From assembly GCA_028696185.1 (NCBI GenBank), contig JAQVHL010000023.1:1-38805 (forward strand): 38,805 nucleotides of DNA, written 5' to 3'. The notes under the pieces are model-generated. The model made no database searches. It saw only the letters and a list, made by a program, of their open reading frames with translations, and was not told where the DNA came from. Made by a program: the position numbers and the translations under genes. Shown here piece after piece: positions 6,419 through 15,493 of the stretch. How positions within the stretch are numbered: position 1 is the first letter of the stretch; every line of letters starts with the position of its first letter. This DNA is from Halothiobacillaceae bacterium (lineage in GTDB: Bacteria; Pseudomonadota; Gammaproteobacteria; Halothiobacillales; Halothiobacillaceae).

Positions 6419-8493
6419 GCGGACAGCAGCGAGAGGTCGGCGGTGCGCATGAACAGCGCGCCCAGGCGTCCGAGCAGGGCCAGGCGGTTGGCGCGCACGG
6501 CCGGGTCGTCGGCCATGACCATTACGCCGTCGAAGAAGGCATCGACCGGCTCGCGCAGATGGGCCAGATGCGCAAGGGCGGTGGTGTAGTCGCCGGCTTC
6601 GAACAGCGGGCCGACATCCAGTGCGGCGGCTTCGATGCGGTCGAACAGCAGGTATTCCGGCCCTTCGGTCAGAAGGGTGGTGTCCACCTCGGTCGGCAGC
6701 TCGCCTTCGTGCTTGCGCAGGATGTTCTGGATGCGCTTGTTGGCGGCGGCCAGCGCTTCGGCCTGCGGCAGTTCGAGGAAGGCATTGACGGCATTCACGC
6801 GCAGGTCGAAGTCGTGCGGGCGGGTCGGGCGGCAGGCGACTACGGCATCGAATACATCGTGACGGATGCCGCGGTCCAGGTAGTAGGCGCGCAGGCGCTC
6901 GGTCATGAAATCGAACACCGGCAGCACGCTGTCCGCGGCGTTCACCTTGCCTTGCAGCCCGCGCGCGGCGGCGTGCAGGAGCGCGTCCAGGTCCAGCGGC
7001 AGGGCGCGTTCGATGACGATGCGCAGCACGCCCAGCGCGGCGCGGCGCAGGGCGAAGGGATCCTTGGCGCCGGTCGGCCCCTGGCCGATGGCAAAGATGC
7101 CGATCAGGGTGTCGAGCTTGTCCGCCAGCGCCACCGCCTGCGCGATGGGGTTGCCGGGCAGGGCATCGCCCGCGCGGCGCGGCAGATACTGTTCATCCAG
7201 CGCCACGGCTACCGCTTCCGGCTCGCCGTCGTGGCGGGCGTAGTAGCGGCCCATCACGCCTTGCAGCTCGGGGAACTCGCCGACCATGCTGGTTTGCAGG
7301 TCGCACTTGGACAGCTTCGCCGCGCGGGCGGCCAGGAGCGGGTCCGCGCCCAGATCGCCGGCGATGCGCTGCGCCAGGGCCTCGACGCGCTCGGTCTTGT
7401 CGTACAGGGTGCCGAGCTTTTGCTGGAACACCACCGTTTTGAGTGATTCCAGGCGCGCGATGAGCGGCTGCTTGCGGTCCTCGCGCCAGAAGAATTCCGC
7501 GTCGGCAAAACGCGGACGGATGACGCGCTCGTTGCCTGCGCGCACTTCGCTCTCGTCGCGGCTGACGATGTTGGCCACGGTGATGAAGTGCGGCATCAGC
7601 CGGCCTTCGGCATCGACCACCGGGAAGTATTTCTGGTTGCCCTGCATGGTGGAGATCAGCGCTTCGGCCGGCACGTCCAGAAAGCGCGCCTCGAAGCCGC
7701 CGGTCACCGCCACCGGCCATTCGACCAGTGCGGAGACCTCGTCCAGCAGCGCTTCGTCGATGACCGCGCGGCCCCCCAGCCCGTGCGCGGCGGCTTCGAC
7801 CTGGGCGCGGATCGCGGTGCGGCGCTCGTCGAAATCGACCATCACATGGCCCTGGGTTTTCAGCAGCGCGGCGTATTCGTCCGGGCGGCCGATGTAGATC
7901 GGCGCCGGGGCATGGAAGCGGTGGCCACGCGTCTCGCGCCCGGTCTTCACCGCCAGGATGTTCGCGTCGATCACCTCGTCACCGAACAGGCAGACCACCC
8001 AGTGCACCGGGCGCACGAATTCGGCCGACAACGCCCCCCAGCGCATGCGCTTGGGGATGGGCAGGGCGGCGAGCGCGCGCTCGATGAGGCCGGGAATCAG
8101 CGCGGCGGCCGGCTGGCCGGGTTCGGTCTGGGTGTGGGTCAGCCAGGCGCCCTTGTCGGTGCGCAGCTGTTCCAGCTCCTCCACGCTCACGCCGCAGGAG
8201 CGGGCAAAGCCCTGCGCCGCCGGGGTGGCGCAGCCGTTGTCGTCGAAGGCGGCCTGCAGGGCCGGGCCGCGCCGTTCCACCCGGCGCTCGGGTGTGGATT
8301 CGGACACCCCACGCACCAGCACCGCCAGCCGGCGTGGCGCGGCATAGGCCTCATGCCCGGCCGGGGTGAGTCCGGCGTCGAACAGCCCGCGCGTCACCGC
8401 ATCGGCAAACGCATCGCGCAGCGTCGCCAGCGCCTTCGGCGGCAGTTCCTCGGTTCCGATTTCGATCAGCAGGTCGCGGTGTTGCATGGTCAT
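6415..8493 (-). CDS. glyS: Glycyl-tRNA synthetase beta subunit
   Basis: The 692-aa product matches the usual size of the bacterial beta subunit (689 in E. coli). It opens with DLLIEIGTEELPPKAL, a family signature, and contains QGNQKYFPVVDAEGRLMPHFITVANI, FFWREDRKQPL, KLGTLYDKTERV and the GQGPTGAKDPFALRRAALGVLRI block. The beta subunit binds tRNA-Gly and pairs with GlyQ in an alpha2beta2 enzyme. The start is ATG at 8493; a second in-frame ATG two codons later is also possible because the Shine-Dalgarno (GGAAC) is weak. A 68-bp gap separates it from glyQ, and it overlaps plsC by four bases. Confidence 0.97.
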   Translation of the reverse strand: MTMQHRDLLIEIGTEELPPKALATLRDAFADAVTRGLFDAGLTPAGHEAYAAPRRLAVLVRGVSESTPERRVERRGPALQAAFDDNGCATPAAQGFARSCGVSVEELEQLRTDKGAWLTHTQTEPGQPAAALIPGLIERALAALPIPKRMRWGALSAEFVRPVHWVVCLFGDEVIDANILAVKTGRETRGHRFHAPAPIYIGRPDEYAALLKTQGHVMVDFDERRTAIRAQVEAAAHGLGGRAVIDEALLDEVSALVEWPVAVTGGFEARFLDVPAEALISTMQGNQKYFPVVDAEGRLMPHFITVANIVSRDESEVRAGNERVIRPRFADAEFFWREDRKQPLIARLESLKTVVFQQKLGTLYDKTERVEALAQRIAGDLGADPLLAARAAKLSKCDLQTSMVGEFPELQGVMGRYYARHDGEPEAVAVALDEQYLPRRAGDALPGNPIAQAVALADKLDTLIGIFAIGQGPTGAKDPFALRRAALGVLRIVIERALPLDLDALLHAAARGLQGKVNAADSVLPVFDFMTERLRAYYLDRGIRHDVFDAVVACRPTRPHDFDLRVNAVNAFLELPQAEALAAANKRIQNILRKHEGELPTEVDTTLLTEGPEYLLFDRIEAAALDVGPLFEAGDYTTALAHLAHLREPVDAFFDGVMVMADDPAVRANRLALLGRLGALFMRTADLSLLSA

Positions 8494-8561
8494 GTCGACA
8501 GGAGTTCCAAATAGCGGGGTTCAGGGCGCCGGCAGGGGCGCCCCGGCCGAGGAGTGTCAGG

Positions 8562-9479
8562 TCAATCCGTTACATCCGTGCGGGCGAGCATCGGGAAGCC
8601 GAGTTTCTCGCGCGCGGCGTAGTAGCTTTCGGCCACGCCGCGCGCGAGGGTGCGTACGCGCAGGATGAAGCGCTGGCGTTCGGTCACGGAGATGGCGCGG
8701 CGGGCGTCGAGCAGGTTGAAGCTGTGCGAGGCTTTGAGCACCTGCTCGTAGGCAGGCAGCGGCAGGCCGGCGTCGATCAGGCGCAGGGCTTCTTTCTCGC
8801 ACTGGTCGAACAGGGCGAACAGGAAGGCGGTGTCGGCCTGTTCGAAGTTGTAGGTGGATTGCTCCACCTCGTTCTGGTGGTAGACGTCACCGTAGGTGAT
8901 GACGCCCTCGGGGGTGCGTGCCCAGATCAGGTCGTACACGCTCTCGACCTTCTGCATGTACATCGCCAGGCGTTCAAGACCGTAGGTGATCTCGCCGGAA
9001 ACGGGGTGGCAGTCCAGCCCGCCGACCTGCTGGAAGTAGGTGAACTGGGTCACTTCCATGCCGTTGAGCCACACTTCCCAGCCCAGGCCCCAGGCGCCCA
9101 GGGTGGGGGATTCCCAGTTGTCCTCGACGAAGCGGATGTCGTGGGTGAGCGGGTCGAAACCGAGCAGGCGCAGCGAGCCCAGGTAGAGCTCCTGGATTTC
9201 GAGCGGCGAGGGCTTGAGCAGCACCTGGAACTGGTAGTAGTGCTGCAGGCGATTGGGGTTTTCGCCGTAACGCCCGTCGGTCGGCCGGCGCGAGGGCTGC
9301 ACATAGGCCGCGCGCCAAGGCTCCGGCCCGATGGCGCGCAGGAAGGTGGAGGGGTGGAAGGTGCCCGCTCCCACTTCCATGTCCAGCGGCTGGAGGATGG
9401 CGCAGCCCTGCTGCGCCCAGTAGTCCTGGAGTGCGAGGATGAGGCCCTGGAAGGTGGTCAGGTCGAACTTCGATGACAT
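8562..9479 (-). CDS. glyQ: Glycyl-tRNA synthetase alpha subunit
   Basis: The 305-aa product is the catalytic alpha subunit that activates glycine; E. coli GlyQ has 303 residues. It begins [22 protein letters not shown] and contains [23 protein letters not shown], the class II motif 2 region [20 protein letters not shown], and [21 protein letters not shown], all near-identical to family members. It is the first gene of a minus-strand unit glyQ-glyS-plsC-kinase-ampG-cigR-like. A -10-like TATACT lies about 30 bp upstream of the ATG. Confidence 0.98.
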   Translation of the reverse strand: MSSKFDLTTFQGLILALQDYWAQQGCAILQPLDMEVGAGTFHPSTFLRAIGPEPWRAAYVQPSRRPTDGRYGENPNRLQHYYQFQVLLKPSPLEIQELYLGSLRLLGFDPLTHDIRFVEDNWESPTLGAWGLGWEVWLNGMEVTQFTYFQQVGGLDCHPVSGEITYGLERLAMYMQKVESVYDLIWARTPEGVITYGDVYHQNEVEQSTYNFEQADTAFLFALFDQCEKEALRLIDAGLPLPAYEQVLKASHSFNLLDARRAISVTERQRFILRVRTLARGVAESYYAAREKLGFPMLARTDVTD

Positions 9480-9508
9480 GGGTCGGCCGTCAGGCTGGTA
9501 AAAGGCGC

Positions 9509-9514
9509 AGTATA
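9509..9514 (-). promoter_or_regulatory. Possible glyQ -10 element
   Basis: The minus strand reads TATACT here, five of six bases of the sigma-70 -10 consensus, 30 bases upstream of the glyQ ATG. It is framed by a small inverted repeat (GGCGC/GCGCC, 9504-9520). No good -35 is visible at 16-18 bp (best TTCGCC, 19 bp), so this is tentative. Confidence 0.3.
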
Positions 9515-9552
9515 CGCGCCCCAGGGGGCAAGGGCGAAGAGGCGGGGCGAGG

Positions 9553-9581
9553 TTGGTTGCTTCCTCGTTCGCGTGTATAAC
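9553..9581 (+). promoter_or_regulatory. Candidate promoter of permease/GGDEF operon
   Basis: TTGGTT (9553-9558) and TATAAC (9576-9581) are separated by 17 bp. The -10 matches the consensus in five of six positions and the -35 in three. Transcription would begin near 9588 and give a leader of about 94 nt before the ATG at 9682. No operator was recognised in the leader. Confidence 0.4.
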
Positions 9582-9681
9582 AAGCTGTCGGGACGGTTTG
9601 CTGGTTCTTGAAAGGCCATTCCGTCGTGATGCGTGTGTCCCGTGTTTTGCCTCTTTCGTTTTTCCCCGGAAGGCTCAACCC

Positions 9682-11214
9682 ATGCCGCTTGCTCTGTCTG
9701 CCGGTTTGTCCGCCCTGCCTATCGTTACCATCCTGGGACTGATGCTCATCTGGCGCTGGTCTGCGGCCCGCGCGGGGCTCGCGGGGCTGGTGCTGGCGCT
9801 CGCCCTGGCCTGGCTTTTGTTTGGCTTCGGTCAGGGGGGGCGGGATCTGCCGGCGACGCGCGGAACAGCCGGAGCGCTGCTGGAAGCGGTTTTCATCAGT
9901 CTGACCATTCTGTGGATCATCTTTCCCGCGCTGTGCATCCATCACCTGCAGGTACGCACCGGGGCGACGGACCATATCCGCGCCTTGCTCGCGCATGTTT
10001 CCGACGATCCGCGCATCGTGGCCATTGTGGTGGCCTGGTTCTTTGCCTTGTTTCTCGAAGGCGTGGCGGGTTTCGGCACGCCGATTGCGCTGGCAGCGCC
10101 CTTGCTGGTCGGTGCGGGTTTTTCCCCCATCACTGCCGTGATCCTGGTCCTGATCGGTCATGCGGTGGGGGTGTCCTTTGGCGCCGTGGGGACGCCGGTG
10201 ATGGCGCAGGAGGCCGCGACCGGCTTGCCGGGCGTGCAGATTGCCGCCGCCACGGCGGCCTATCACGCGCCCTTGGGCTGGCTGATGCTGATGTTCATGG
10301 TCTGGCTGGTGGCGCGGGCCCGACCGGAGGACATGGCGGGGCGTGGCCCGGTCTGGGGTTGGGCCTTGCTCGCCGGAGGCTTGTTTCTGCTGCCTTATTA
10401 CCTGATCGCGCGCTTTATCGGGCCGGAGTTGCCGACGCTGGGGGGCGCGCTGATCGGCGGCGTGGCCTTCGTGCTCATCCATCGCGCCTGGTATGCGCGA
10501 CTGGGGCAGGTGGAGGCGCTGAGCCTGAGCGGCAGGCAGATCGTCGCCGCCAGTCTGCCTTATCTGGTCCTGCTGGGGCTGATCCTTGTTTCGCGGCTGG
10601 TGCCGCCGGTCACGGATGCCTTGCGCAGCATCGAGTGGTCCTGGCGCTATGCGGACGTGTTTTCCGGTCGCATCCAGCCGCTCTACCATCCGGGGACGCT
10701 ATTGTTTCTGGGGTTTCTGGGCGCGGCCTGGATGCGCCGCACGCCCACGGGGGTGGTGTGGGAGGCCATGCGCCTGTCGGCTATCCAGTTGGTGGGGGTG
10801 ACGCTGGCCTTGCTGGCCATGCTGGCTCTGGCGCGGGTGATGCTGCATGCGGACATGATTACCACGCTGGCAACGGCGGCCGCTAGCGCAGGCGGCATCT
10901 GGCCCTTCCTCGCGCCGTTCGTCGGCGTGCTGGGGTCGTTTGTGACCGGTTCGGCCACGGCTTCGAACATCCTGTTCAGCGATTTTCAGAAGGCCACCGC
11001 CGAGGCACTGGGTAAGCCGGTGCTGCCGCTGGTGGCCGCCCAGGGTTTCGGCGCGGCGGTCGGTAATCTGATCTGCCCGCACAATGTCATCGCCGGTTGC
11101 GCCACCGTGGGGCTGAAGGACCGCGAGGGCGAGATTCTCGCGCGTACGCTTATCGCCTGTCTGGTTTATGCCGCCTGTGGTGGCGCGCTGGCCTTGTGGG
11201 TGTATGCGGCATGA
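9682..11214 (+). CDS. lldP: L-lactate/glycolate permease family (LctP) transporter
   Basis: The 510-aa product is a multi-helix inner-membrane protein of the lactate permease family. Family blocks are LFLEGVAGFGTPIALAAPLLVGAGF, then GHAVGVSFGAVGTPV, and near the C-terminus GVLGSFVTGSATASNILFSDFQ with QGFGAAVGNLICPHNVIAGCATVGLKDREGEI. Members import L- or D-lactate or glycolate with protons; the substrate cannot be set from sequence. It is shorter than E. coli LldP (551 aa). I chose the ATG at 9682 because GGAAGG lies 8 bases before it and because the longer frame from 9553 would run through the promoter region. The stop overlaps the start of a diguanylate cyclase gene (ATGA, 11211-11214), an unusual partner. 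No lactate dehydrogenase gene is adjacent. Confidence 0.85.
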   Translation: MPLALSAGLSALPIVTILGLMLIWRWSAARAGLAGLVLALALAWLLFGFGQGGRDLPATRGTAGALLEAVFISLTILWIIFPALCIHHLQVRTGATDHIRALLAHVSDDPRIVAIVVAWFFALFLEGVAGFGTPIALAAPLLVGAGFSPITAVILVLIGHAVGVSFGAVGTPVMAQEAATGLPGVQIAAATAAYHAPLGWLMLMFMVWLVARARPEDMAGRGPVWGWALLAGGLFLLPYYLIARFIGPELPTLGGALIGGVAFVLIHRAWYARLGQVEALSLSGRQIVAASLPYLVLLGLILVSRLVPPVTDALRSIEWSWRYADVFSGRIQPLYHPGTLLFLGFLGAAWMRRTPTGVVWEAMRLSAIQLVGVTLALLAMLALARVMLHADMITTLATAAASAGGIWPFLAPFVGVLGSFVTGSATASNILFSDFQKATAEALGKPVLPLVAAQGFGAAVGNLICPHNVIAGCATVGLKDREGEILARTLIACLVYAACGGALALWVYAA

Positions 11215-13427
11215 GCACGGCGGTCGAAGCCTCCCGGCCGTTCTGGCAGCGTTCGGCGCTGTTGGCCTGGGGCGGATTTTCCGTGGTGCTGGGGCTGTTC
11301 ATCCTCTTGGTGCTGTATCAGACCCATCGGGCCGCCATCACGCAGAGCCTGGGGGTGGTTGACGATCTGGCGCGGACTTTCCAGGTGCGCACGACCGGCG
11401 TGCTCGGGGAGCTCGATGCGGCCGTGAGCGATGTCGCTCATCTTCTTTTGCACGAGGAGCAATCCACGGATCGCCTTGCGGAAATCCTGCGTCACCGTAA
11501 GCGCAGCAACCCGTTGGTGCTCGACATGCTGGTACTGGACGCCAGGGGGCAGGTGCGTGCCTGGAGCGGCGAGGGGATGCCGCCTGATGTCTCGGGGCAA
11601 GAGTATTTCCGGCATCATGCGGACACGCCGGACAGCACGATTCACCTCAGCCACCCCACCTTGTCCCTGACTCATGAGGGGGTCGGGTTCGTCGCCCTGT
11701 CGCGTGCCTTGCGCGATGCGTCGGGCCAGTTGCAGGGCGTTGGTGTTGCGCTTTTGCGCGTCGATGCCCTGGCCCGGCTGTATGCCTCGCTGCTGGAAGA
11801 CAGCCCGTTCTCGGTCACGCTGCTGCACCAGGACGGACGTTTTCTGCTGCGCGTTCCGGAGACGACGTTGTCTACGGGGGACGCGCTTGTTGTGCCGCCG
11901 GGGTTCAGCCTGCCGTTGCGGGAAGCAATGACCAATGCCGACTTTCCAGGTCTGGATGGACAGCGGCGCCTGGCATCGGGCCGGCCTGTCGGGCCTTATG
12001 ACCTTCTGGTGGTGGTTTCCGAGGAGCGCTCGCGGGCACGGGTCGGTTGGTGGCATAGCGTGGGCTGGCTATTTGTGTTGTGGTTGCTGGTTTCGCTGGC
12101 CGCCTTGTTTCCCGTGGTGCGTCTGGCGCGGCAGGAGTGGCGGCACGAAATGCGCTTGCGCCAGCTGACCCGTTCCCTGCCCGGTTTTGTCTATCAGTTG
12201 CAGTGTGACGCGCAGGGGCGGTTCCGCTTCAACTACGCCAGCGAAGGTGTGCGGCCTTTGTTCGGGGTGAGCCGCGAGGCGGCAGAAGCCGACGCGCAAT
12301 TGCTGCTGGGGATGATTCATCCCCAGGATTACGATCGGGTGATGCGCGAGAGCAAGGAAACGGCTGAAACCGGTCAGGTCTGGCACAGCGAATTCCGTAT
12401 CCGTCGTGCCGATGGCGATACCTTATGGGTGGAGGCGCGCGATACGCCGACGGCGCTTGCCGATGGAGGGATACTCTGGAACGGGTATGTCAACGAAATC
12501 ACCGGGCGCAAGAACCTGGAACTGGCGCTGAAAGCCAGCGAGGCGCGCTGGCGGGCGTATGTGGAAAATGCCAGTGACATCATTTACAGCCTGACTCCGG
12601 AGGGGGTGTTTTCCTACGTTTCCCCGGCCTGGACGGCGTTGCTTGGCCATGAGCCGGGTGAGGTGATTGGCGAGCCTTTCTCGCGTTTCGTGCATCCGGA
12701 GGATCTGCCGGCCTGCCGCAGCTATCTGCAAAAGGTACTGGAAACGGGCGAAAAGCAGGGCGCCCTCGAATACCGCGCGCAGCACCGGGATGGGCACTGG
12801 TGTTGGCATGTTTCGCGGGGGGCGCCCCTGCTCGACGCTCATGGCGAGGTGGTGAGCTATTTCGGCATCGCCCGTGACATCAGCGAGCGTAAGCTGGATG
12901 AGGAGGGCGTGCGCCGCCGCGCCATGCATGATCCGCTCACCGACCTGCCGAATCGTACGTTCTTCGATGAAATAGCCGGGCAGATCCTGCGTCGTGCGCG
13001 GCGCGAGCACGAACGGGCTGCCCTGCTGTTTCTCGATCTTGACGAGTTCAAGCCGGTCAATGACCGCCATGGCCATGGGGTGGGCGATAAACTGCTTTGC
13101 CAGGTAGCGGAGCGCCTGCGTTGCGGGTTGCGCGAGTCGGACGTGCTTGGGCGCATCGGCGGAGATGAGTTTGTCGTCCTGCTCGCGGAGCTGTTCCACG
13201 ATGAGGATGCTTTGCGCGTTGCGGAAAAACTGCGCGCGCTGGTGGCGTCACCCTTCGAGGTAGATGGGCTGGCGCTGCATGTTTCCAGCAGTATCGGTAT
13301 CGCGTTCTATCCTGAGCATGGCGAGGATGTGGTAACGCTGTCGCGTCATGCGGATCAGGCCATGTATGCGGCCAAGAATGCTGGGCGCAACCGGGTGATG
13401 ATCTGGAATCACCGCATGGAATCCTGA
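11211..13427 (+). CDS. Membrane PAS-PAS-GGDEF diguanylate cyclase
   Basis: The 738-aa product runs: transmembrane helix (about 15-37), a periplasmic sensor region of about 240 residues that looks like a double Cache domain, helix 2 (about 283-305), PAS (about 316-435), PAS with a PAC-like end IARDISERK (about 441-562) and GGDEF (about 570-735). The active site GGDEF is intact at 650-654, preceded by an intact inhibitory site RESD (641-644). It should therefore make cyclic di-GMP and be feedback-inhibited. No EAL domain is present. I chose the ATG at 11211, which overlaps the permease stop, because the first transmembrane helix follows directly. Coupling suggests that the sensor responds to the permease substrate or a related metabolite; this is inference. 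Confidence 0.92.
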   Translation: MSTAVEASRPFWQRSALLAWGGFSVVLGLFILLVLYQTHRAAITQSLGVVDDLARTFQVRTTGVLGELDAAVSDVAHLLLHEEQSTDRLAEILRHRKRSNPLVLDMLVLDARGQVRAWSGEGMPPDVSGQEYFRHHADTPDSTIHLSHPTLSLTHEGVGFVALSRALRDASGQLQGVGVALLRVDALARLYASLLEDSPFSVTLLHQDGRFLLRVPETTLSTGDALVVPPGFSLPLREAMTNADFPGLDGQRRLASGRPVGPYDLLVVVSEERSRARVGWWHSVGWLFVLWLLVSLAALFPVVRLARQEWRHEMRLRQLTRSLPGFVYQLQCDAQGRFRFNYASEGVRPLFGVSREAAEADAQLLLGMIHPQDYDRVMRESKETAETGQVWHSEFRIRRADGDTLWVEARDTPTALADGGILWNGYVNEITGRKNLELALKASEARWRAYVENASDIIYSLTPEGVFSYVSPAWTALLGHEPGEVIGEPFSRFVHPEDLPACRSYLQKVLETGEKQGALEYRAQHRDGHWCWHVSRGAPLLDAHGEVVSYFGIARDISERKLDEEGVRRRAMHDPLTDLPNRTFFDEIAGQILRRARREHERAALLFLDLDEFKPVNDRHGHGVGDKLLCQVAERLRCGLRESDVLGRIGGDEFVVLLAELFHDEDALRVAEKLRALVASPFEVDGLALHVSSSIGIAFYPEHGEDVVTLSRHADQAMYAAKNAGRNRVMIWNHRMES

Positions 13428-13530
13428 GGGCAAGAGGCATTTCAAATGCGGTGTGCGTTGCGAATTTTATGTTCATCGCCCTCGAAGGGGTGTGAACACC
13501 TTGGTGGCTGTTAAACGTTTCACTGAGGGC

Positions 13531-13723
13531 GTTTGCCAAACGAAGGTTTTAAGCGCCGGACGAAGGATTCCCCCCTTGGAGGTGCCATGGCCGGGGTCGT
13601 GGAGACCGGGTGAAAGGGCCATGGAGGGCCCATTTACCCGGCTTCCACAGGCCAGTCCACGGCGGTCCCAAGGGGGCAATTCCGTCCACCCACTCTCGTC
13701 CAACAAACCTTCGTTTGGCAGAC
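13531..13723. repeat. 193-bp palindromic (MITE-like) element; repeat copy 2
   Basis: The element lies between two convergent genes and is symmetrical about its centre. The ends GTTTGCCAAACGAAGGTTT (13531-13549) and 13705-13723 are inverted repeats matching at 18 of 19 positions. Inside are GGACGA/TCGTCC, CCCCTTGG/CCAAGGGG and a central hairpin with arms CCGGGTGAAAGGGCC and GGCCCATTTACCCGG around the loop ATGGAG. The central left half recurs on the minus strand at 358-250. A further perfect palindrome CTGAATCATTCAG follows at 13741-13753, and CGTTTC (13516-13521) mirrors GAAACG (13735-13740). There is no coding capacity and no transposase. The remaining parts of 13428-13775 show nothing else. 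Confidence 0.8.
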
Positions 13724-13775
13724 ATGCTCCAAAAGAAACGCTGAATCATTCAGACCCTGCGCCCAGCCCCAGACA

Positions 13776-14570
13776 TCAGACAATAAGCCGCCGACGCACC
13801 AGCGCCACAGCCAGCAGATAAAACCCCAGCGCATACGCGAACAGCACGCCCAGGTGCAGGAGCACATCACTTGAAGGCAGCCCCAGCACCAGCGGCCGGA
13901 TCAGCGCTACGGCATGCGTCAGCGGCAGCCACTGGGCCAAGGACTGCACGCCTGCCGGCAGGGTGTCCAGCGGGTAGAACACGCCACAAAGCATGAACAT
14001 CGGCGTGACAACCAGCACAAAATAGTAATTGAAGAAGTCGTAATTGCCGGCCACCGCACTCATGGCCATGGCCGGCCCGGCAAAGGCCAGCCCCACCAGA
14101 AATACCACCGGCAGCGCCCACAGTGCGCCGAAGCCGCCGACCACCCCCAGCGCGGCCGCCACCAGCAGGATGGCCGCCGCGCTGATCACCCCCTTGCTGG
14201 CACACCAGAGCATCTCGCCCGCCAGGATGTCGTCGATGTCCAATGGTGTGGCCAGGAGCGCATCGTAGGTTTTCTGCGGCACCATGCGCGTGTAGACCGA
14301 ATACATGCCCTCGTAGCTGACGGTGACCATGGCCGAGGAGGCGACGATGCCAGAGGCGAGAAACGCGAGGTACGGCAATCCGCCCACCTCGCCGACAAAG
14401 GCGCCCAGACCGAGGCCCAGACCGAGCAGGTAGATCAGCGGTTCGCCGAAATTCAGCACCAGGGCAGGGCCGATGATGCGTTGCCAGACCAGGAAATTGC
14501 GCCGCCAGACGGCCAGAGCGTCGCGGCGCAAACGGGGAAGACGCCAGTCCAGATCAAGCCAGGGCTTCAT
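13776..14570 (-). CDS. ABC-2 type transporter permease (NodJ-like)
   Basis: The 264-aa product is an integral membrane protein with about six helices. Typical NodJ/ABC-2 blocks are WQRIIGPALVLNFGEPLIYLLGLGLGLG near the N-terminus, TRMVPQKTYDALLATPLDIDDILAGE in the cytoplasmic coupling loop, and MFMLCGVFYPLDTLPAGVQ before the last helices. The ABC-2 family exports lipids, polysaccharides or lipo-oligosaccharides; the cargo here is unknown. Its ATG overlaps the stop of the ATPase gene (ATGA, 14567-14570), so the two form one exporter. It is convergent with the diguanylate cyclase gene across the palindromic element. Confidence 0.85.
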   Translation of the reverse strand: MKPWLDLDWRLPRLRRDALAVWRRNFLVWQRIIGPALVLNFGEPLIYLLGLGLGLGAFVGEVGGLPYLAFLASGIVASSAMVTVSYEGMYSVYTRMVPQKTYDALLATPLDIDDILAGEMLWCASKGVISAAAILLVAAALGVVGGFGALWALPVVFLVGLAFAGPAMAMSAVAGNYDFFNYYFVLVVTPMFMLCGVFYPLDTLPAGVQSLAQWLPLTHAVALIRPLVLGLPSSDVLLHLGVLFAYALGFYLLAVALVRRRLIV

Positions 14571-15493
14571 TCACGCAACTCCCTGCCGGTCAGGCGCAGA
14601 AACACATCTTCCAGCCCCGAAGGCCGATGCAGGATCGCCCGCCCATGCACGGCCCCGAGGTGGGCCAGCAGGGGGGCGGCATCCTGCGTGTAAACGTAGA
14701 CGCTGCTGCCATGCCGCTCGATACGCGCGTCCATCCCGCCCAGGCGTGCCAGCAGTGCCTCGTCTGGCGCGCCGCGCAGCTCGACCACTTCGGGTTCCAC
14801 ATGCCGGGCCACCAGCTCGGACGGGCTGCCCTGGTCGAGTATCCGCCCCTGATCCATCACCACCAGGGTATCGCACAGGCGCTCGGCCTCTTCCATGTAA
14901 TGCGTGGTGAGGATCAAGGTCACACCCCGCGCGCGCAGCTCCGCCAGCCGCCCCCAGATGACATGCCGCACCTGCGGATCAAGCCCGGTGGTCGGTTCGT
15001 CCAGGATGACAATCTCCGGGTCATTGACCAGCGCGCGGGCAATGGTCAGGCGACGCTTCATGCCGCCGGAAAGCGTTTCCACCCGTGCATCGCGCCGATC
15101 ACTGAGATTGGCAAAGGCCAGCAGCTCGTCGATGCGCGCATCGATGGCCGCGCGGGGGATGCGGAAATACCCGGCGTAGACGCGCAGGTTTTCCGCCACG
15201 GTGAAGTCCGGATCCAGGGTATCGGCCTGTGGCACCAGCCCCACGCGCGCGCGGGTCTCACGCGCGCGCTCAGGCACGGGCAGGCCCAGAACCGTGAGTT
15301 CGCCGCCGTCCTTGGGTGATAGCCCCATGAGCATGCGCAGGGTAGTCGTCTTGCCCGCGCCGTTAGGCCCCAGGAACCCGAAACACAAACCACGCGGAAT
15401 GCAGAAATCGATGCCATCCACCGCCACGCGCCTACCAAAACACTTGCGCAGTCCTTGTGCGCGGACCACGGGAATTGCCTCATTGTGGATCAT
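14567..15493 (-). CDS. ABC-2 transporter ATP-binding protein (NodI-like)
   Basis: The 308-aa product is the nucleotide-binding subunit of the adjacent exporter. Walker A is GPNGAGKT (42-49), the Q-loop glutamine is at 89, the signature is LSGGM (141-145), Walker B is IVILDEPTTGLD (161-172) and the switch histidine lies in TTHYMEEAE (196-204). The C-terminal extension of about 70 residues, with LEDVFLRLTGRELRE at its end, is the form found in NodI/DrrA/CcmA-like ATPases. It overlaps the HAD gene upstream and the permease gene downstream by four bases each. Confidence 0.92.
   Translation of the reverse strand: MIHNEAIPVVRAQGLRKCFGRRVAVDGIDFCIPRGLCFGFLGPNGAGKTTTLRMLMGLSPKDGGELTVLGLPVPERARETRARVGLVPQADTLDPDFTVAENLRVYAGYFRIPRAAIDARIDELLAFANLSDRRDARVETLSGGMKRRLTIARALVNDPEIVILDEPTTGLDPQVRHVIWGRLAELRARGVTLILTTHYMEEAERLCDTLVVMDQGRILDQGSPSELVARHVEPEVVELRGAPDEALLARLGGMDARIERHGSSVYVYTQDAAPLLAHLGAVHGRAILHRPSGLEDVFLRLTGRELRE

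Noticed and set aside
9490-10689. 399-aa minus-strand frame opposite the permease gene
   Set aside because: It is rich in Gln, His and Arg with no hydrophobic core, the usual shadow of a GC-rich membrane-protein gene; the plus-strand frame has clear family motifs.
13428-13775. CRISPR array or integron-like attC site in the gene-free region
   Set aside because: There is one symmetrical unit, not regularly spaced direct repeats, and no cas, integrase or cassette genes nearby.
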